This document shows, in pieces, positions 1 to 7,449 of a stretch of DNA of 34,339 nt (its first letter is position 1; each line of letters starts with the position of its first letter). The DNA comes from Candidatus Rokuibacteriota bacterium (GTDB taxonomy: Bacteria > Methylomirabilota > Methylomirabilia > Rokubacteriales > CSP1-6): the NCBI GenBank assembly GCA_003221615.1, contig QHSQ01000160.1, forward strand, positions 1 to 34,339. Reading direction: 5' to 3'. A program made the position numbers and the translations under genes. The notes beneath the pieces are model-generated. The model saw only the letters and a program-made list of their open reading frames with translations, had not been told where the DNA came from and did no database searches.

Positions 1-1115
1 TGGATGAGGGCGCTCGTGTGCAGATCGGCGAGCTGCTTGGCCGCCTGGAGCCGTTCGAGGATCGGCGGCGGTCCGACGAGCCACCCGAGCCGAAGCCCCG
101 GGAACAGGATCTTCGAGAAGGTGCCGATGTAGATGACGACGCCACCGCGGTCGACGGCCTTGAGTGGCAAGGTCGGCGTCCCGCCGTAATACAGGCTGCC
201 GTCGAATCCGTCCTCGACGATCGGCACCTGGTGGCGCGCCGCGACTTCGAGCAACCGCCGCGCGGTCTCCGGGGCCACCGCCAATCCGGTCGGATTGTGA
301 GCGCTCGGCTGGCAATAGAAGAGCTTCGGCGTGTGCCGCTCGAGCAGGCGCTCGAAAATCTCCGCCCGCGGCCCCGCGCCGTCCCAGGGCACGCTGAGGA
401 GCTGGGCGCCGAACGACCGGAACACCTGCATCGCGCGTGGGTACGTCGGCTGCTCGATCGCCACGAAGTCGCCGGGGTCGATCAAGGTGCGCGCGATCAG
501 GTCGAACCCCTGCTGCGAGCCGTTGACGATCAGGATCTCCTCGGGGCGCGCCTCGAGACCAAACCGGAGGAGATAGGTCGAGAGATACCGCCGCAGCGGC
601 GGATAGCCGCCGGCCGGATAGTACTGCAGGAGCGCCGGACCCTCCTCGCGGATCACCTGATTCAGCACGCGACGGAACGCGTCGGTCGGGAAGAGTCCGC
701 TGTCGGGCATCCCGCCCGCGAACGACACGACGGCGCCGCTCGACGGGATCGGCGTCACCGCGCGCGAGCGCTCGTCGTCGGCGCCGAGGATCTGCGCGCT
801 GCGCGAGAAGAGGCCCGACCAGTCGAGGGCGACGGGCTGCACGGCGACCTGGACCGCCGGCGCGGCGCCGCTCACGGGGCGCTCGGCGACGAAGGTGCCC
901 TGCCCGACGTGAGCGCGGGCCCAGCCGGTCGCGACCAGCTCCTCGTACGCGAGTGCCACGGTGCCCCGGTTGACGCCGAGCTGGCGGGCCAGCTCACGCG
1001 TGGCCGGCAGCTTCATCCCCGGCGTCAGGAGCCGCTCGTGAATGAGCCGCTCCAGGTGCGCCTGGATCTGGCGCGGCAGCGCCGTCGGCTTGTCGCGGTC
1101 GAGTGGAATGTTCAC
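1..1115 (-). CDS. MocR/PdxR-type transcriptional regulator (GntR HTH fused to aminotransferase fold), C-terminus outside window
   Basis: Translating the minus strand from GTG 1115 gives a GntR winged-helix domain (residues about 5-75, including LPATRELARQLGVNRGTV) followed by a class I/II aminotransferase-like domain. Visible motifs are the cofactor-binding stretch VNGSQQGFDLIART, the substrate/PLP region SAHNPTGLAV, and TFSKILFPGLRLGW with the lysine expected to hold pyridoxal phosphate. This is the MocR family, whose members sense PLP or amino-compound adducts and usually control a divergent gene and themselves. The frame has a TGA 14 codons upstream of the GTG and no better start between. 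The gene runs off the left edge, so about 371 codons are seen. The divergent neighbour is a small protein plus methyltransferase. Repeats in the shared upstream region (1142-1185) are candidate binding sites. Confidence 0.9.
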   Translation of the reverse strand, partial: MNIPLDRDKPTALPRQIQAHLERLIHERLLTPGMKLPATRELARQLGVNRGTVALAYEELVATGWARAHVGQGTFVAERPVSGAAPAVQVAVQPVALDWSGLFSRSAQILGADDERSRAVTPIPSSGAVVSFAGGMPDSGLFPTDAFRRVLNQVIREEGPALLQYYPAGGYPPLRRYLSTYLLRFGLEARPEEILIVNGSQQGFDLIARTLIDPGDFVAIEQPTYPRAMQVFRSFGAQLLSVPWDGAGPRAEIFERLLERHTPKLFYCQPSAHNPTGLAVAPETARRLLEVAARHQVPIVEDGFDGSLYYGGTPTLPLKAVDRGGVVIYIGTFSKILFPGLRLGWLVGPPPILERLQAAKQLADLHTSALI

Positions 1116-1138
1116 CGGGGCCCCCTCGCCTGCAAGCC

Positions 1139-1185
1139 ATTTTGGCCGGATTCAGATTGTCGTCAAGGGCCAATTGGCCTGATTC
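1139..1185 (-). promoter_or_regulatory. Promoter of the MocR gene with two direct-repeat candidate operator sites
   Basis: On the minus strand a -35-like TTGACG (1166-1161) and a -10-like CAAAAT (1144-1139) are 16 bp apart. Two 12-mers with one mismatch, GAATCAGGCCAA (1185-1174) and GAATCCGGCCAA (1153-1142), sit just upstream of the -35 and between -35 and -10. Their starts are 32 bp apart, about three helical turns. The first is part of a perfect palindrome GGCCAATTGGCC (1168-1179). MocR proteins are known to bind direct repeats at their own promoters, so this is a reasonable autoregulatory site. Binding is inference. Confidence 0.5.
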
Positions 1186-1304
1186 CGGCAGGCCATTTCC
1201 AGGCCTCGAACGTCCCGGCAAGAGACCCGGGTACAATGACCGCGCATCAAATCGCCGTCCGCGGGATCTCGTGGTCGAGGGCCGGCAACCGAAGGGGGAT
1301 CGTC

Positions 1305-1481
1305 ATGGCGGGCGAAGCGCCCATCAAGCAGGCGGTGAAGTGGATCGATGATCAGCTCCAGGACAATCCCGACGCGGATCGCGTGAAGCTCGTGGACGAG
1401 GCATCGCGCCGCTTCGACCTGTCGCCGCTCGACGCGGATTTCCTATTCCGTCACCTCGCCGAGCGGCCGACGAAGAAGTGA
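1305..1481 (+). CDS. Conserved-looking small protein of 58 residues, function unknown
   Basis: The ATG at 1305 is preceded by a good ribosome-binding site (AAGGGGGA, 1292-1299), and the frame ends at TGA 1479-1481. The 58-residue product is acidic/basic and predicted helical (VKWIDDQLQDNPDADRVKLV, then a short C-terminal helix ending in KK). It has no signal peptide and no cysteines. It overlaps the start of the methyltransferase gene by four bases (GTGA), so the two are probably co-translated. A -10-like TACAAT lies at 1232-1237. I do not recognise the family. Size and helicity suggest a small regulatory or accessory protein, but nothing in the sequence defines its job. Confidence 0.7.
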   Translation: MAGEAPIKQAVKWIDDQLQDNPDADRVKLVDEASRRFDLSPLDADFLFRHLAERPTKK

Positions 1482-2254
1482 GCGACGCCCAGGCCCGGCG
1501 CGTCCAGGAGCAATTCGGCGCGAGCGCGGCGGCGTACGTGACCAGTCGGTTGCACGCGGCCGGCGAGGACCTCGATCGCCTGCTGGCGTGGGGCGCCGCC
1601 CGGCGGCCCGATCGCGTGCTCGACGTCGCCACCGGCGGTGGCCACACCGCGCTCGCGTTCGCCGGCGTCGCGCGGCGCGTGGTCGCCTACGACCTCACCG
1701 AGCCGATGCTCGTCGCCGCGCGCGGGCACGTGCGGGCCCGCGGCGCCGCCAACGTCGAGTTCGTCGCGGGCGACGCCGGGGACCTTCCCTTCCGCGACGA
1801 GTCGTTCGACGTCGTCACCTGCCGCACCGCCGCGCATCATTTCGCCGACGTGCCCGCGGCCGTCAGGCAGATTCATCGGATCCTGCGCGCCGGCGGATCG
1901 CTCTTGCTCCAGGACATCCTCGGCCACGACGACGCCGACGCGAATGCCTTCATCCTCGAGGTCGAGAAGCGCCGCGATCCCTCGCACGTACGAAGTTACC
2001 GCGCGACGGAGTGGAAGGCGTTCCTGCGCGCGGCGGGCCTGACCGTGATGGAAGACTCCGTCATCTGGAAGCTCCGCGAGTGGAACGAATGGACCGGCCG
2101 GATGCGGATGACGGCCGAGGCGCGGCGCGCCCTCGACGACTTCGTGCGGCGGGCTCCCGAGCGGTGCCGGGCGGCCTTCCAGTTTCAGCTCACCCCGGAC
2201 GCCATCGTCTCTTTCAACGATCGCCAGGTCTTGATCCGCGCCGATCGCGACTGA
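1478..2254 (+). CDS. Class I SAM-dependent methyltransferase (UbiE/Methyltransf_11-like)
   Basis: The 258-residue protein carries the class I methyltransferase signature: motif I VLDVATGGGHTAL (about residues 46-58), an acidic residue after strand 2 (VVAYDLTEPML), motif II VAGDAGDLPF and the post-I region SFDVVTCRTAAHHFADV, then LRAGGSLLLQD. This arrangement is typical of UbiE/MenG-like and small-molecule methyltransferases; the acceptor cannot be read from sequence. Translation starts at GTG 1478, overlapping the stop of the 58-residue gene (GTGA), so expression is probably coupled. A quinone C-methyltransferase role is possible but there are no quinone genes nearby. Confidence 0.88.
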   Translation: MSDAQARRVQEQFGASAAAYVTSRLHAAGEDLDRLLAWGAARRPDRVLDVATGGGHTALAFAGVARRVVAYDLTEPMLVAARGHVRARGAANVEFVAGDAGDLPFRDESFDVVTCRTAAHHFADVPAAVRQIHRILRAGGSLLLQDILGHDDADANAFILEVEKRRDPSHVRSYRATEWKAFLRAAGLTVMEDSVIWKLREWNEWTGRMRMTAEARRALDDFVRRAPERCRAAFQFQLTPDAIVSFNDRQVLIRADRD

Positions 2255-2263
2255 CCGCCGGCC

Positions 2264-2617
2264 CTAAATCGGGCGCAGGCGGACGATCGTGGCCCCGGCG
2301 CCTCCGCGCTCGGGCGGCGCGTCGGCGAAGCCGGCGACGACGGGATGCCGGGCGAGGACGGCCTGCACGATCTTCCGCTGGACGCCGATGCCGCGACCGT
2401 GGATCAGCCGCACCTCGGTGAACCCCTTGGCCCGAGCGGCTTCGAGATACTCCGCGACGACGGAGGCCACGTCGCGCGGGGCGAAGGCGTGAAGGTCCAG
2501 CGCATCATCGATCGGGATGCGGACGGGCTCGTCCTCGCGGGCTACAGCCGTGGCCCTTCCAGCACGTGGTCCTTCCAGTGGTCGAATGTCAGGAGATCCT
2601 CTCCCGAGAGCTTGCAC
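2264..2617 (-). CDS. Smr-domain protein (MutS2 C-terminal-like)
   Basis: From GTG 2617 the product is 117 residues, almost all of it an Smr domain. It has the N-terminal LDLHAF (usual LDLHG-like motif), the central VRLIHGRGIGVQRKIVQAVL (usual HGKGxGxLR motif) and the terminal GGAGATIVRL. Smr domains are nicking endonucleases or nucleic-acid-binding modules; stand-alone versions are widespread and their targets poorly known. The start was chosen because the upstream gene stops at 2622-2620, leaving two bases before the GTG. A longer reading in this frame would only overlap that gene. The gene is the last of a minus-strand group. Confidence 0.85.
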   Translation of the reverse strand: MQALGRGSPDIRPLEGPRAGRATAVAREDEPVRIPIDDALDLHAFAPRDVASVVAEYLEAARAKGFTEVRLIHGRGIGVQRKIVQAVLARHPVVAGFADAPPERGGAGATIVRLRPI

Positions 2618-2619
2618 TG

Positions 2620-3030
2620 TCAGAAGGTGGCCGCGCGCTCGAAGAAGGGCACGTCGACCAGGCCCACCTTCTCGGCGCGAGCGGTCTCGGCGACCTTCTC
2701 GGCGACCATCTGTCGCACGAACGGAATCGGGATGCGGCCCAGGCGATGGAGGACCTCGTCCGTGCAGCGGATGCGCGTGCCGGGCAGCACGGGGCCCTCG
2801 GCGACGATCGCGTCGCCCTCGCGCTCCGGGTGCTCGCACGTCTCGGGCACGAGCTGTTGCAGACGCAGGGACACGTACTCGGTCACCCAGGCCTGGATCC
2901 CGCGTCGCGTCTCGTCGACGCTCGGCGCGGCGCGGTCGAGCTTGTCGTTGACGGCGGCCAGGAGTTGCTCGAGGCGGCCGAGCTTGGACTCGAGGGCGGC
3001 CAGCCGCGCGTCCACGTTCGCTTCGCTCAT
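2620..3030 (-). CDS. Small protein with N-terminal coiled coil and possible PCP_red-like C-terminal domain
   Basis: The 136-residue product starts at ATG 3030 with a good GGAGGA ribosome-binding site. Residues about 1-45 are a heptad-rich coiled coil (LAALESKLGRLEQLLAAV). After an acidic linker, the last 45 residues (LHRLGRIPIPFVRQMV onward, with EKVAETARAEKV) resemble the PCP_red domain found at the C-terminus of light-independent protochlorophyllide reductase subunit B and in some small stand-alone proteins. The family match is by eye and tentative. Nothing else for tetrapyrrole reduction is nearby. The gene lies 25 bp after the amidase and 2 bp before the Smr gene. Confidence 0.6.
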   Translation of the reverse strand: MSEANVDARLAALESKLGRLEQLLAAVNDKLDRAAPSVDETRRGIQAWVTEYVSLRLQQLVPETCEHPEREGDAIVAEGPVLPGTRIRCTDEVLHRLGRIPIPFVRQMVAEKVAETARAEKVGLVDVPFFERAATF

Positions 3031-3055
3031 CGGGTCCTCCGGGAGCCGGGACCGC

Positions 3056-4471
3056 TCATGCGGCCGCCGGCCGGCGAGTATGCCAGTCAGTGATTCGCTG
3101 ATACGCGTCGACGACGCGCAGGACGGTCGCCTCGTCGAAGGGCCGCCCCACGATCTGCAGGCCGATCGGCAGCCCGCTGGCGGTGAAGCCGCAGGGCGCC
3201 GCGCACGCGGGATGGCCGGAGAGATTGAAGGGACGCGTGCAGCGCAGCAGCGCGGCTCGCACGTCCGCCGGGCCGTCGCCCAGCGTCGTCTCGCGCTCGC
3301 CGAGCACGGGCGCGGCGAGCGGTGTCGCCGGCGACAGGAGCACGTCGCGTCGGGCCAGGACTTCGTCGACCTCGCGCGCGACGAGCGCGCGAACCTGCTG
3401 CGATCGGACGTAGTGCGCGCCGCTCACGAACGCGCCCAGCCGGAGCCGCTCGCGCACGTCGGGCTGGTAGTCCTGGGGCCGGGATCGCATCCACGCGGCG
3501 TGATACGCGAGCGCCTCCGACGCCACGATCGCGGCGGAGGCCGTGGCCACGTGCGTGACCTGCGTCAGGTTCACCTCGTCCACGACCGCGCCGGCGCGCT
3601 CGAGCTCTCTGGCGGCCGCCTCGACCGCGGCCTTCACTTCCGCAGCCGCGACGTCGGTGAAATGAGCGCGCAGCAATCCCACTCGCAGGCCCTTCACGTC
3701 GCCGGTGAGCGCTGCGCCGTAGTCGGGCACCGGCAGAATGCTCGAGGTCGGGTCGGCCGGATCGTAGCCGGCGATGGCGCCGAGCATCAGCGCGCAGTCC
3801 CGTCCGGAGCGCGTCATCGGGCCCACGTGATCCATCGACCACGCGAGCGGGAGTACGCCGGCTCGGCTCACGCGGCCGTAGGTCGGCTTGAGCCCGGTGA
3901 TGCCGCAGAGCGAGGCCGGGATCCGGATCGACCCGCCGGTGTCGGAGCCGAGCGAGCCCGGCGCCAGACCGGCCGCGACGGCCGCGCCGGAGCCCGAGGA
4001 CGACCCGCCGGTGATGCGGTGAGCGTCTGCGCTCCAGGGGTTACGCGCGTCGCCGTAGTGCGCGTTGATGCCCTCGGGCCCGTACGCGAACTCGTGCATG
4101 TTGAGCTTGCCGAGCATGATCGCGCCCGCCCTCGTGAGCCGGGCCACGACCGTCGCGTCCGCGGTCGGCACCGAGTCGGCCAGGATCTTCGAGCCACCGG
4201 TCGTGCGTACGCCGTTCGTCGAATAGAGGTCCTTCGGGGCCCACGGAACTCCGTGCAGCGGGCCGACGGGCCGTCCGGCCATCAGCTCGGCCTCGGCCGC
4301 GCGCGCCGACACGAGCGCCGCGTCGGCGCACACCGTGATGAACGCGCGAAGCGTGCCGTCGAGGGCGGCGATGCGATCGAGGTGGGCGCGCACGACCTCG
4401 ACCGGAGAAACTTGCTTGGTCATGATCATGCGGCCGAGATCGGCCATCGAAGCCCAGCCGAGCTCGCTCAT
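3056..4471 (-). CDS. Amidase signature family enzyme (GatA/AtzE-like)
   Basis: The 471-residue protein has the full amidase signature: catalytic lysine in [13 protein letters not shown], the glycine/serine-rich [14 protein letters not shown], and [12 protein letters not shown] containing the cis-serine and nucleophilic serine. The Ser-cisSer-Lys triad is therefore intact. The family hydrolyses amides, including glutaminase action in tRNA amidation (GatA) and hydrolysis of carboxamides (AtzE-like). No gatB is present, so a tRNA amidotransferase role is unlikely to be complete here. The ATG at 4471 shares one base with the TGA of the upstream GatC-like gene (TGATG), as expected for a two-subunit amidase. 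A paralogue lies at the right end of the window. Confidence 0.9.
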   Translation of the reverse strand: MSELGWASMADLGRMIMTKQVSPVEVVRAHLDRIAALDGTLRAFITVCADAALVSARAAEAELMAGRPVGPLHGVPWAPKDLYSTNGVRTTGGSKILADSVPTADATVVARLTRAGAIMLGKLNMHEFAYGPEGINAHYGDARNPWSADAHRITGGSSSGSGAAVAAGLAPGSLGSDTGGSIRIPASLCGITGLKPTYGRVSRAGVLPLAWSMDHVGPMTRSGRDCALMLGAIAGYDPADPTSSILPVPDYGAALTGDVKGLRVGLLRAHFTDVAAAEVKAAVEAAARELERAGAVVDEVNLTQVTHVATASAAIVASEALAYHAAWMRSRPQDYQPDVRERLRLGAFVSGAHYVRSQQVRALVAREVDEVLARRDVLLSPATPLAAPVLGERETTLGDGPADVRAALLRCTRPFNLSGHPACAAPCGFTASGLPIGLQIVGRPFDEATVLRVVDAYQRITDWHTRRPAAA

Positions 4472-4647
4472 CAGATCACCCGGTACTGAGTCGTCGGCTC
4501 GACGTCGCCGAGCGGCAGCGCGTCCAGGCGCTCCAGCGCCTCCAGGAGACGCTCGACCGCCGGGCGGATCGGCTCGAGCTCGGCGTCGCTCCAGTCGAAC
4601 CCGCCGAGCGCCGCCGTACGCTTCAGCATCTCCACGCTTATTTCCAT
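4471..4647 (-). CDS. Small GatC/AtzG-like amidase accessory protein
   Basis: The 58-residue product from ATG 4647 is short, acidic and helical, and ends in LPLGDVEPTTQYRVI. The closing LxxVEPTxQ pattern is typical of GatC and of AtzG-like proteins that stabilise a GatA-type amidase. It is shorter than usual GatC (about 95 residues). The gene is fused by TGATG to the amidase, which supports a subunit role. A longer frame to 4767 exists but would run through the divergent promoter and the RACo-like gene, so it was rejected. A -10-like TATGCT sits 7 nt upstream of the ATG with no clear ribosome-binding site, suggesting a leaderless message. Confidence 0.75.
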   Translation of the reverse strand: MEISVEMLKRTAALGGFDWSDAELEPIRPAVERLLEALERLDALPLGDVEPTTQYRVI

Positions 4648-4654
4648 GCGCGCG

Positions 4655-4670
4655 AGCATACCACTAGAAT
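4655..4670. promoter_or_regulatory. Back-to-back -10 elements of two divergent, probably leaderless genes
   Basis: The minus-strand hexamer TATGCT (4660-4655) is 7 nt from the ATG at 4647. The plus-strand hexamer TAGAAT (4665-4670) is 8 nt from the ATG at 4679. The start codons are only 31 bp apart, so the two polymerase footprints must overlap. Confidence 0.5.
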
Positions 4671-4678
4671 GTGAGGCC

Positions 4679-6583
4679 ATGGCCGTCCCGCTGACGCTCG
4701 TCACCGATCCGAACGATCCCGGCGCGCGCCGCACGCTGACGGTCGCGCCGGGCACGACCATTCTCAAGGCGGCTCACGCAGGCGGTGTGGATATCACGGC
4801 GACGTGCGGAGGGCGCGGCCGGTGCACGTCGTGCCGGGTCAAGTTCCTGGCAGGTCTGCCCCCGCCGCCGACGATCATGGACGAGGTCCAGCTCGGCGAC
4901 GACCTCGTCCGCGAGGGCTATCGCCTGGCCTGTCAGTGCGTGCTGCACGAGGCCGTCACCGTCCAGCCGGCGCCGCCGCTCGACGAGCGCTCGTTCCAGA
5001 TCCTCGGCGCCGGGCCCGGCGTGCGGCAGTTCGGTCGCGTCCTGCTCGATTCCGGCATCGCCAAACAGGTGATCAAGGTCGCCGTGCCACGAGAGGAGCA
5101 TCACCAGACCTCCGATCTCGAGCAGCTGCTCGCGGCCGTCGGCCTCACCACCGCCGACGTCGTGCCGGCGGTGTTGCAGAGGTTACCGTCCGCACTTCGC
5201 GACGACCCGACCGGTGTGACCGTGACGACGTTCGCCGAGGGTGGCGCGTCGGCCGGCGAGTCGACCGGCCGGCAGCGGATCCTCGCGGTGGAGCGCGGCG
5301 ACACCGCCCTGATGAAGTTCGGCCTGGCGATCGACGTCGGCACGACGAGCGTCGTGACCACCCTGGTCGAGCTCGAGTCGGGCGAGCAGCTCGCGTCGGT
5401 CTCGAGCCTGAATCCGCAAACAGTCTTCGGCGGCGACCTCATGTCGCGCATCGCCTTCGCCCAGTTCAACCCGGGCAATCTCCGCAAGCTCCACACGCGG
5501 ATCGTCGGTCTCCTGAACCAGCACATCGCGCAGATCTGCCGAGACTCCGGCGTGCTCGCGAAGTGGATCTACAAGGTCGTCGTGGTTGGCAACACGTGCA
5601 TGCACCACATCCTCCTCGGCATCGATCCCTCGCACGTGGGCCTGGCCCCCTATGCGCCCGTGATGCGCCACGCGGTGACCCTGTCGGCCCGTGAGCTCTT
5701 CCTGAAGATCGCGCCGGAGGCGCGCGTGTGCTTCTTGCCGCTCGTGGCGGGGTTCGTCGGCGCCGACGCGGTCGGCGTGGCGCTCGCCACACGGATTTAT
5801 GACAGCGCCGAGATCCGCATCGCCGTCGACATCGGGACCAACGGCGAGGTGCTGCTGGGCTCGCGCGACCGCCTCTGGGCGTGCTCGGCGCCGGCTGGGC
5901 CGGCGCTCGAGGGTGCCCAGATCCGCCACGGCATGCGCGGCGCGCTCGGGGCCATCGACCGCGTGACGGTGGACGACGACATCCACGTCCACACGATCGG
6001 TGAGACCGACGCGCTCGGCATCTGCGGCTCGGGGATCATCGACCTGCTGGCGGGGCTCCTCGACCGCGGGGTCATCGACTGGACGGGCTTGATCCAGGTC
6101 GACCTGCGCGACTCGCTCCCGCCCAGGCTCGCCGCGCGCGTCGTGATGCGAGGCGAGGAGCGGCAAGTCATCGTGCTCCGGCCGGGTGAAGCCGGCGCGC
6201 GGCAGGAGATCGTGCTCACCCAGGACGACGTCCGTCAGGTCCAGCTGGCGAAGGGCGCGATCGCCTCCGGTGTCACGATGCTCCAGCACGTCGCGGGCGT
6301 TCCGGCCGAGGCGATCTCGGAGCTGATGCTGGCGGGCGGCTTCGGCAACTACGTGTCGGTCGAGAGCGCGCTCAGGATCGGCTTGATCCCGCCGCTGCCC
6401 CGCGAGCGGATCCGCTACGTCGGCAACGCCGCCTCGCTCGGCGCTCAGCTCTGTCTCGTGTCCGAGACCGAGCGCGCGCGCGCCGAGACCGTGGCGGCGC
6501 GGATCGAGCACGTGTCGCTCGCGGCGCATCCGGATTTCGAGGGGATCTTCGTGGACTGTATGAACTTCCCGCAAGCGCGATGA
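4679..6583 (+). CDS. RACo-like corrinoid activator: 2Fe-2S ferredoxin domain plus ASKHA (DUF4445-type) ATPase domain
   Basis: The 634-residue protein begins with a plant-type 2Fe-2S ferredoxin domain (cysteines C43, C49, C52 and C85/C87). A linker follows, then a large ASKHA-fold region with phosphate-binding motifs GLAIDVGTTSVVTTL (about 217-231) and IAVDIGTNGEVLL, the NTCMHH motif, the CGSG motif and a late LAGGFGNYV. This is the architecture of reductive activators of corrinoid proteins (RACo/RamA-like), which use ATP to drive re-reduction of oxidised Co(II)-corrinoid. The UroD-family methyltransferase downstream fits this. Start 4679 was preferred over in-frame ATG 4646 because 4646 overlaps the divergent start codon and a -10 (TAGAAT) lies 8 nt before 4679. 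Confidence 0.9.
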   Translation: MAVPLTLVTDPNDPGARRTLTVAPGTTILKAAHAGGVDITATCGGRGRCTSCRVKFLAGLPPPPTIMDEVQLGDDLVREGYRLACQCVLHEAVTVQPAPPLDERSFQILGAGPGVRQFGRVLLDSGIAKQVIKVAVPREEHHQTSDLEQLLAAVGLTTADVVPAVLQRLPSALRDDPTGVTVTTFAEGGASAGESTGRQRILAVERGDTALMKFGLAIDVGTTSVVTTLVELESGEQLASVSSLNPQTVFGGDLMSRIAFAQFNPGNLRKLHTRIVGLLNQHIAQICRDSGVLAKWIYKVVVVGNTCMHHILLGIDPSHVGLAPYAPVMRHAVTLSARELFLKIAPEARVCFLPLVAGFVGADAVGVALATRIYDSAEIRIAVDIGTNGEVLLGSRDRLWACSAPAGPALEGAQIRHGMRGALGAIDRVTVDDDIHVHTIGETDALGICGSGIIDLLAGLLDRGVIDWTGLIQVDLRDSLPPRLAARVVMRGEERQVIVLRPGEAGARQEIVLTQDDVRQVQLAKGAIASGVTMLQHVAGVPAEAISELMLAGGFGNYVSVESALRIGLIPPLPRERIRYVGNAASLGAQLCLVSETERARAETVAARIEHVSLAAHPDFEGIFVDCMNFPQAR

Positions 6584-7449
6584 CCCGACGAGACAATGGG
6601 CGCGTGATGTCGGGGACGATCGCCGGGACGGAGGTCGGCGCGCTCAGCACCTCGCTCGACGCGCGCTGGATGATGGCGTATTCCGCCGCGCTCGGTGTGG
6701 ACGATCCGCGATACTTTGACACGCTGGCCGCGGAAGGTCCCGTCGCCCACCCGCTCTTCTCGGTGTGCTACGAGTGGCCGGCCGTCCTCGCGCTGCGGGC
6801 CAAGGCCGTCAAGGAGTCGTGGGCGCTTCTCGGCGTCCACTCGACTCATCATGTGGTCATCCACCGGCTCCCCTCCGCTGCCGATCGGCTGCTCACGCGC
6901 GCCCAGATCATCGTGGTACGGCCGAGCCGCGCCGGCACGCTCGTCGTCGCGCGCCTCTCGACCGTGGACCGGAACGGACGGCCGGTGACGACGACCGACT
7001 ACGGCTCCGTCTATCGCGGCATCACGACCGAGGGCGAGCGGCGCGCTCAGGTCGAGCCCCTCGCCCGACCTGCGCCGCCGGCCTCTGGCGAGACGCGCTG
7101 GAGCGCGCCCGTCCCGGTCGCGTCTCGCGCGTCGCACGTGTACTCCGAATGCGCGCGCATCTGGAATCCGATCCACACCGACATCGCCGTCGCTCGCTCG
7201 GCCGGGCTGGCGGCGCCGATCCTTCACGGCTCGGCGACCCTCGCGCTGGCCGTGTCGCAAGTGATCGGGCAGGACCTCGACGGCGACCCGGCGCGCGTCA
7301 AGGAGATCGCCGTGCGCTTCACCGGGTTGGTGTTCATGCCATCGACCGTCACGGTGCGCGGCCGCGGACGCGCGGGCGATCTGCTCGCGTTCGACGCCGT
7401 CGACGAGCGGGGTGAGCCGGTGCTGAGCGACGGAGTGATACGCGCATGA
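6580..7449 (+). CDS. Double-hotdog MaoC-like protein
   Basis: The 289-residue protein contains two hotdog-fold halves, as in MaoC-like acyl dehydratases. The C-terminal half has the hydratase region SECARIWNPIHTDIAVARSA followed by GLAAPILHG. The usual (R)-hydratase motif is G-D-x-N-P-x-H. Here the NP and His remain but the catalytic Asp position is not Asp, so hydratase activity is doubtful and a binding or variant role is possible. The ATG overlaps the upstream stop (ATGA at 6580-6583), and the gene's own stop overlaps the next start (ATGA at 7446-7449). It is therefore the middle gene of a translationally coupled operon. ATG 6607 is an alternative start. Confidence 0.8.
   Translation: MTRRDNGRVMSGTIAGTEVGALSTSLDARWMMAYSAALGVDDPRYFDTLAAEGPVAHPLFSVCYEWPAVLALRAKAVKESWALLGVHSTHHVVIHRLPSAADRLLTRAQIIVVRPSRAGTLVVARLSTVDRNGRPVTTTDYGSVYRGITTEGERRAQVEPLARPAPPASGETRWSAPVPVASRASHVYSECARIWNPIHTDIAVARSAGLAAPILHGSATLALAVSQVIGQDLDGDPARVKEIAVRFTGLVFMPSTVTVRGRGRAGDLLAFDAVDERGEPVLSDGVIRA

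Noticed and set aside
18..1481. Long plus-strand open frame of 487 codons at the left edge
   Set aside because: It is the antisense shadow of the MocR gene; the minus strand has clear domain motifs. Only its last 58 codons (from 1305) form a real gene.
2345..4489. 714-codon plus-strand frame
   Set aside because: Antisense to Smr, PCP_red-like and amidase genes, with low-complexity Arg-rich translation typical of GC-rich shadows.
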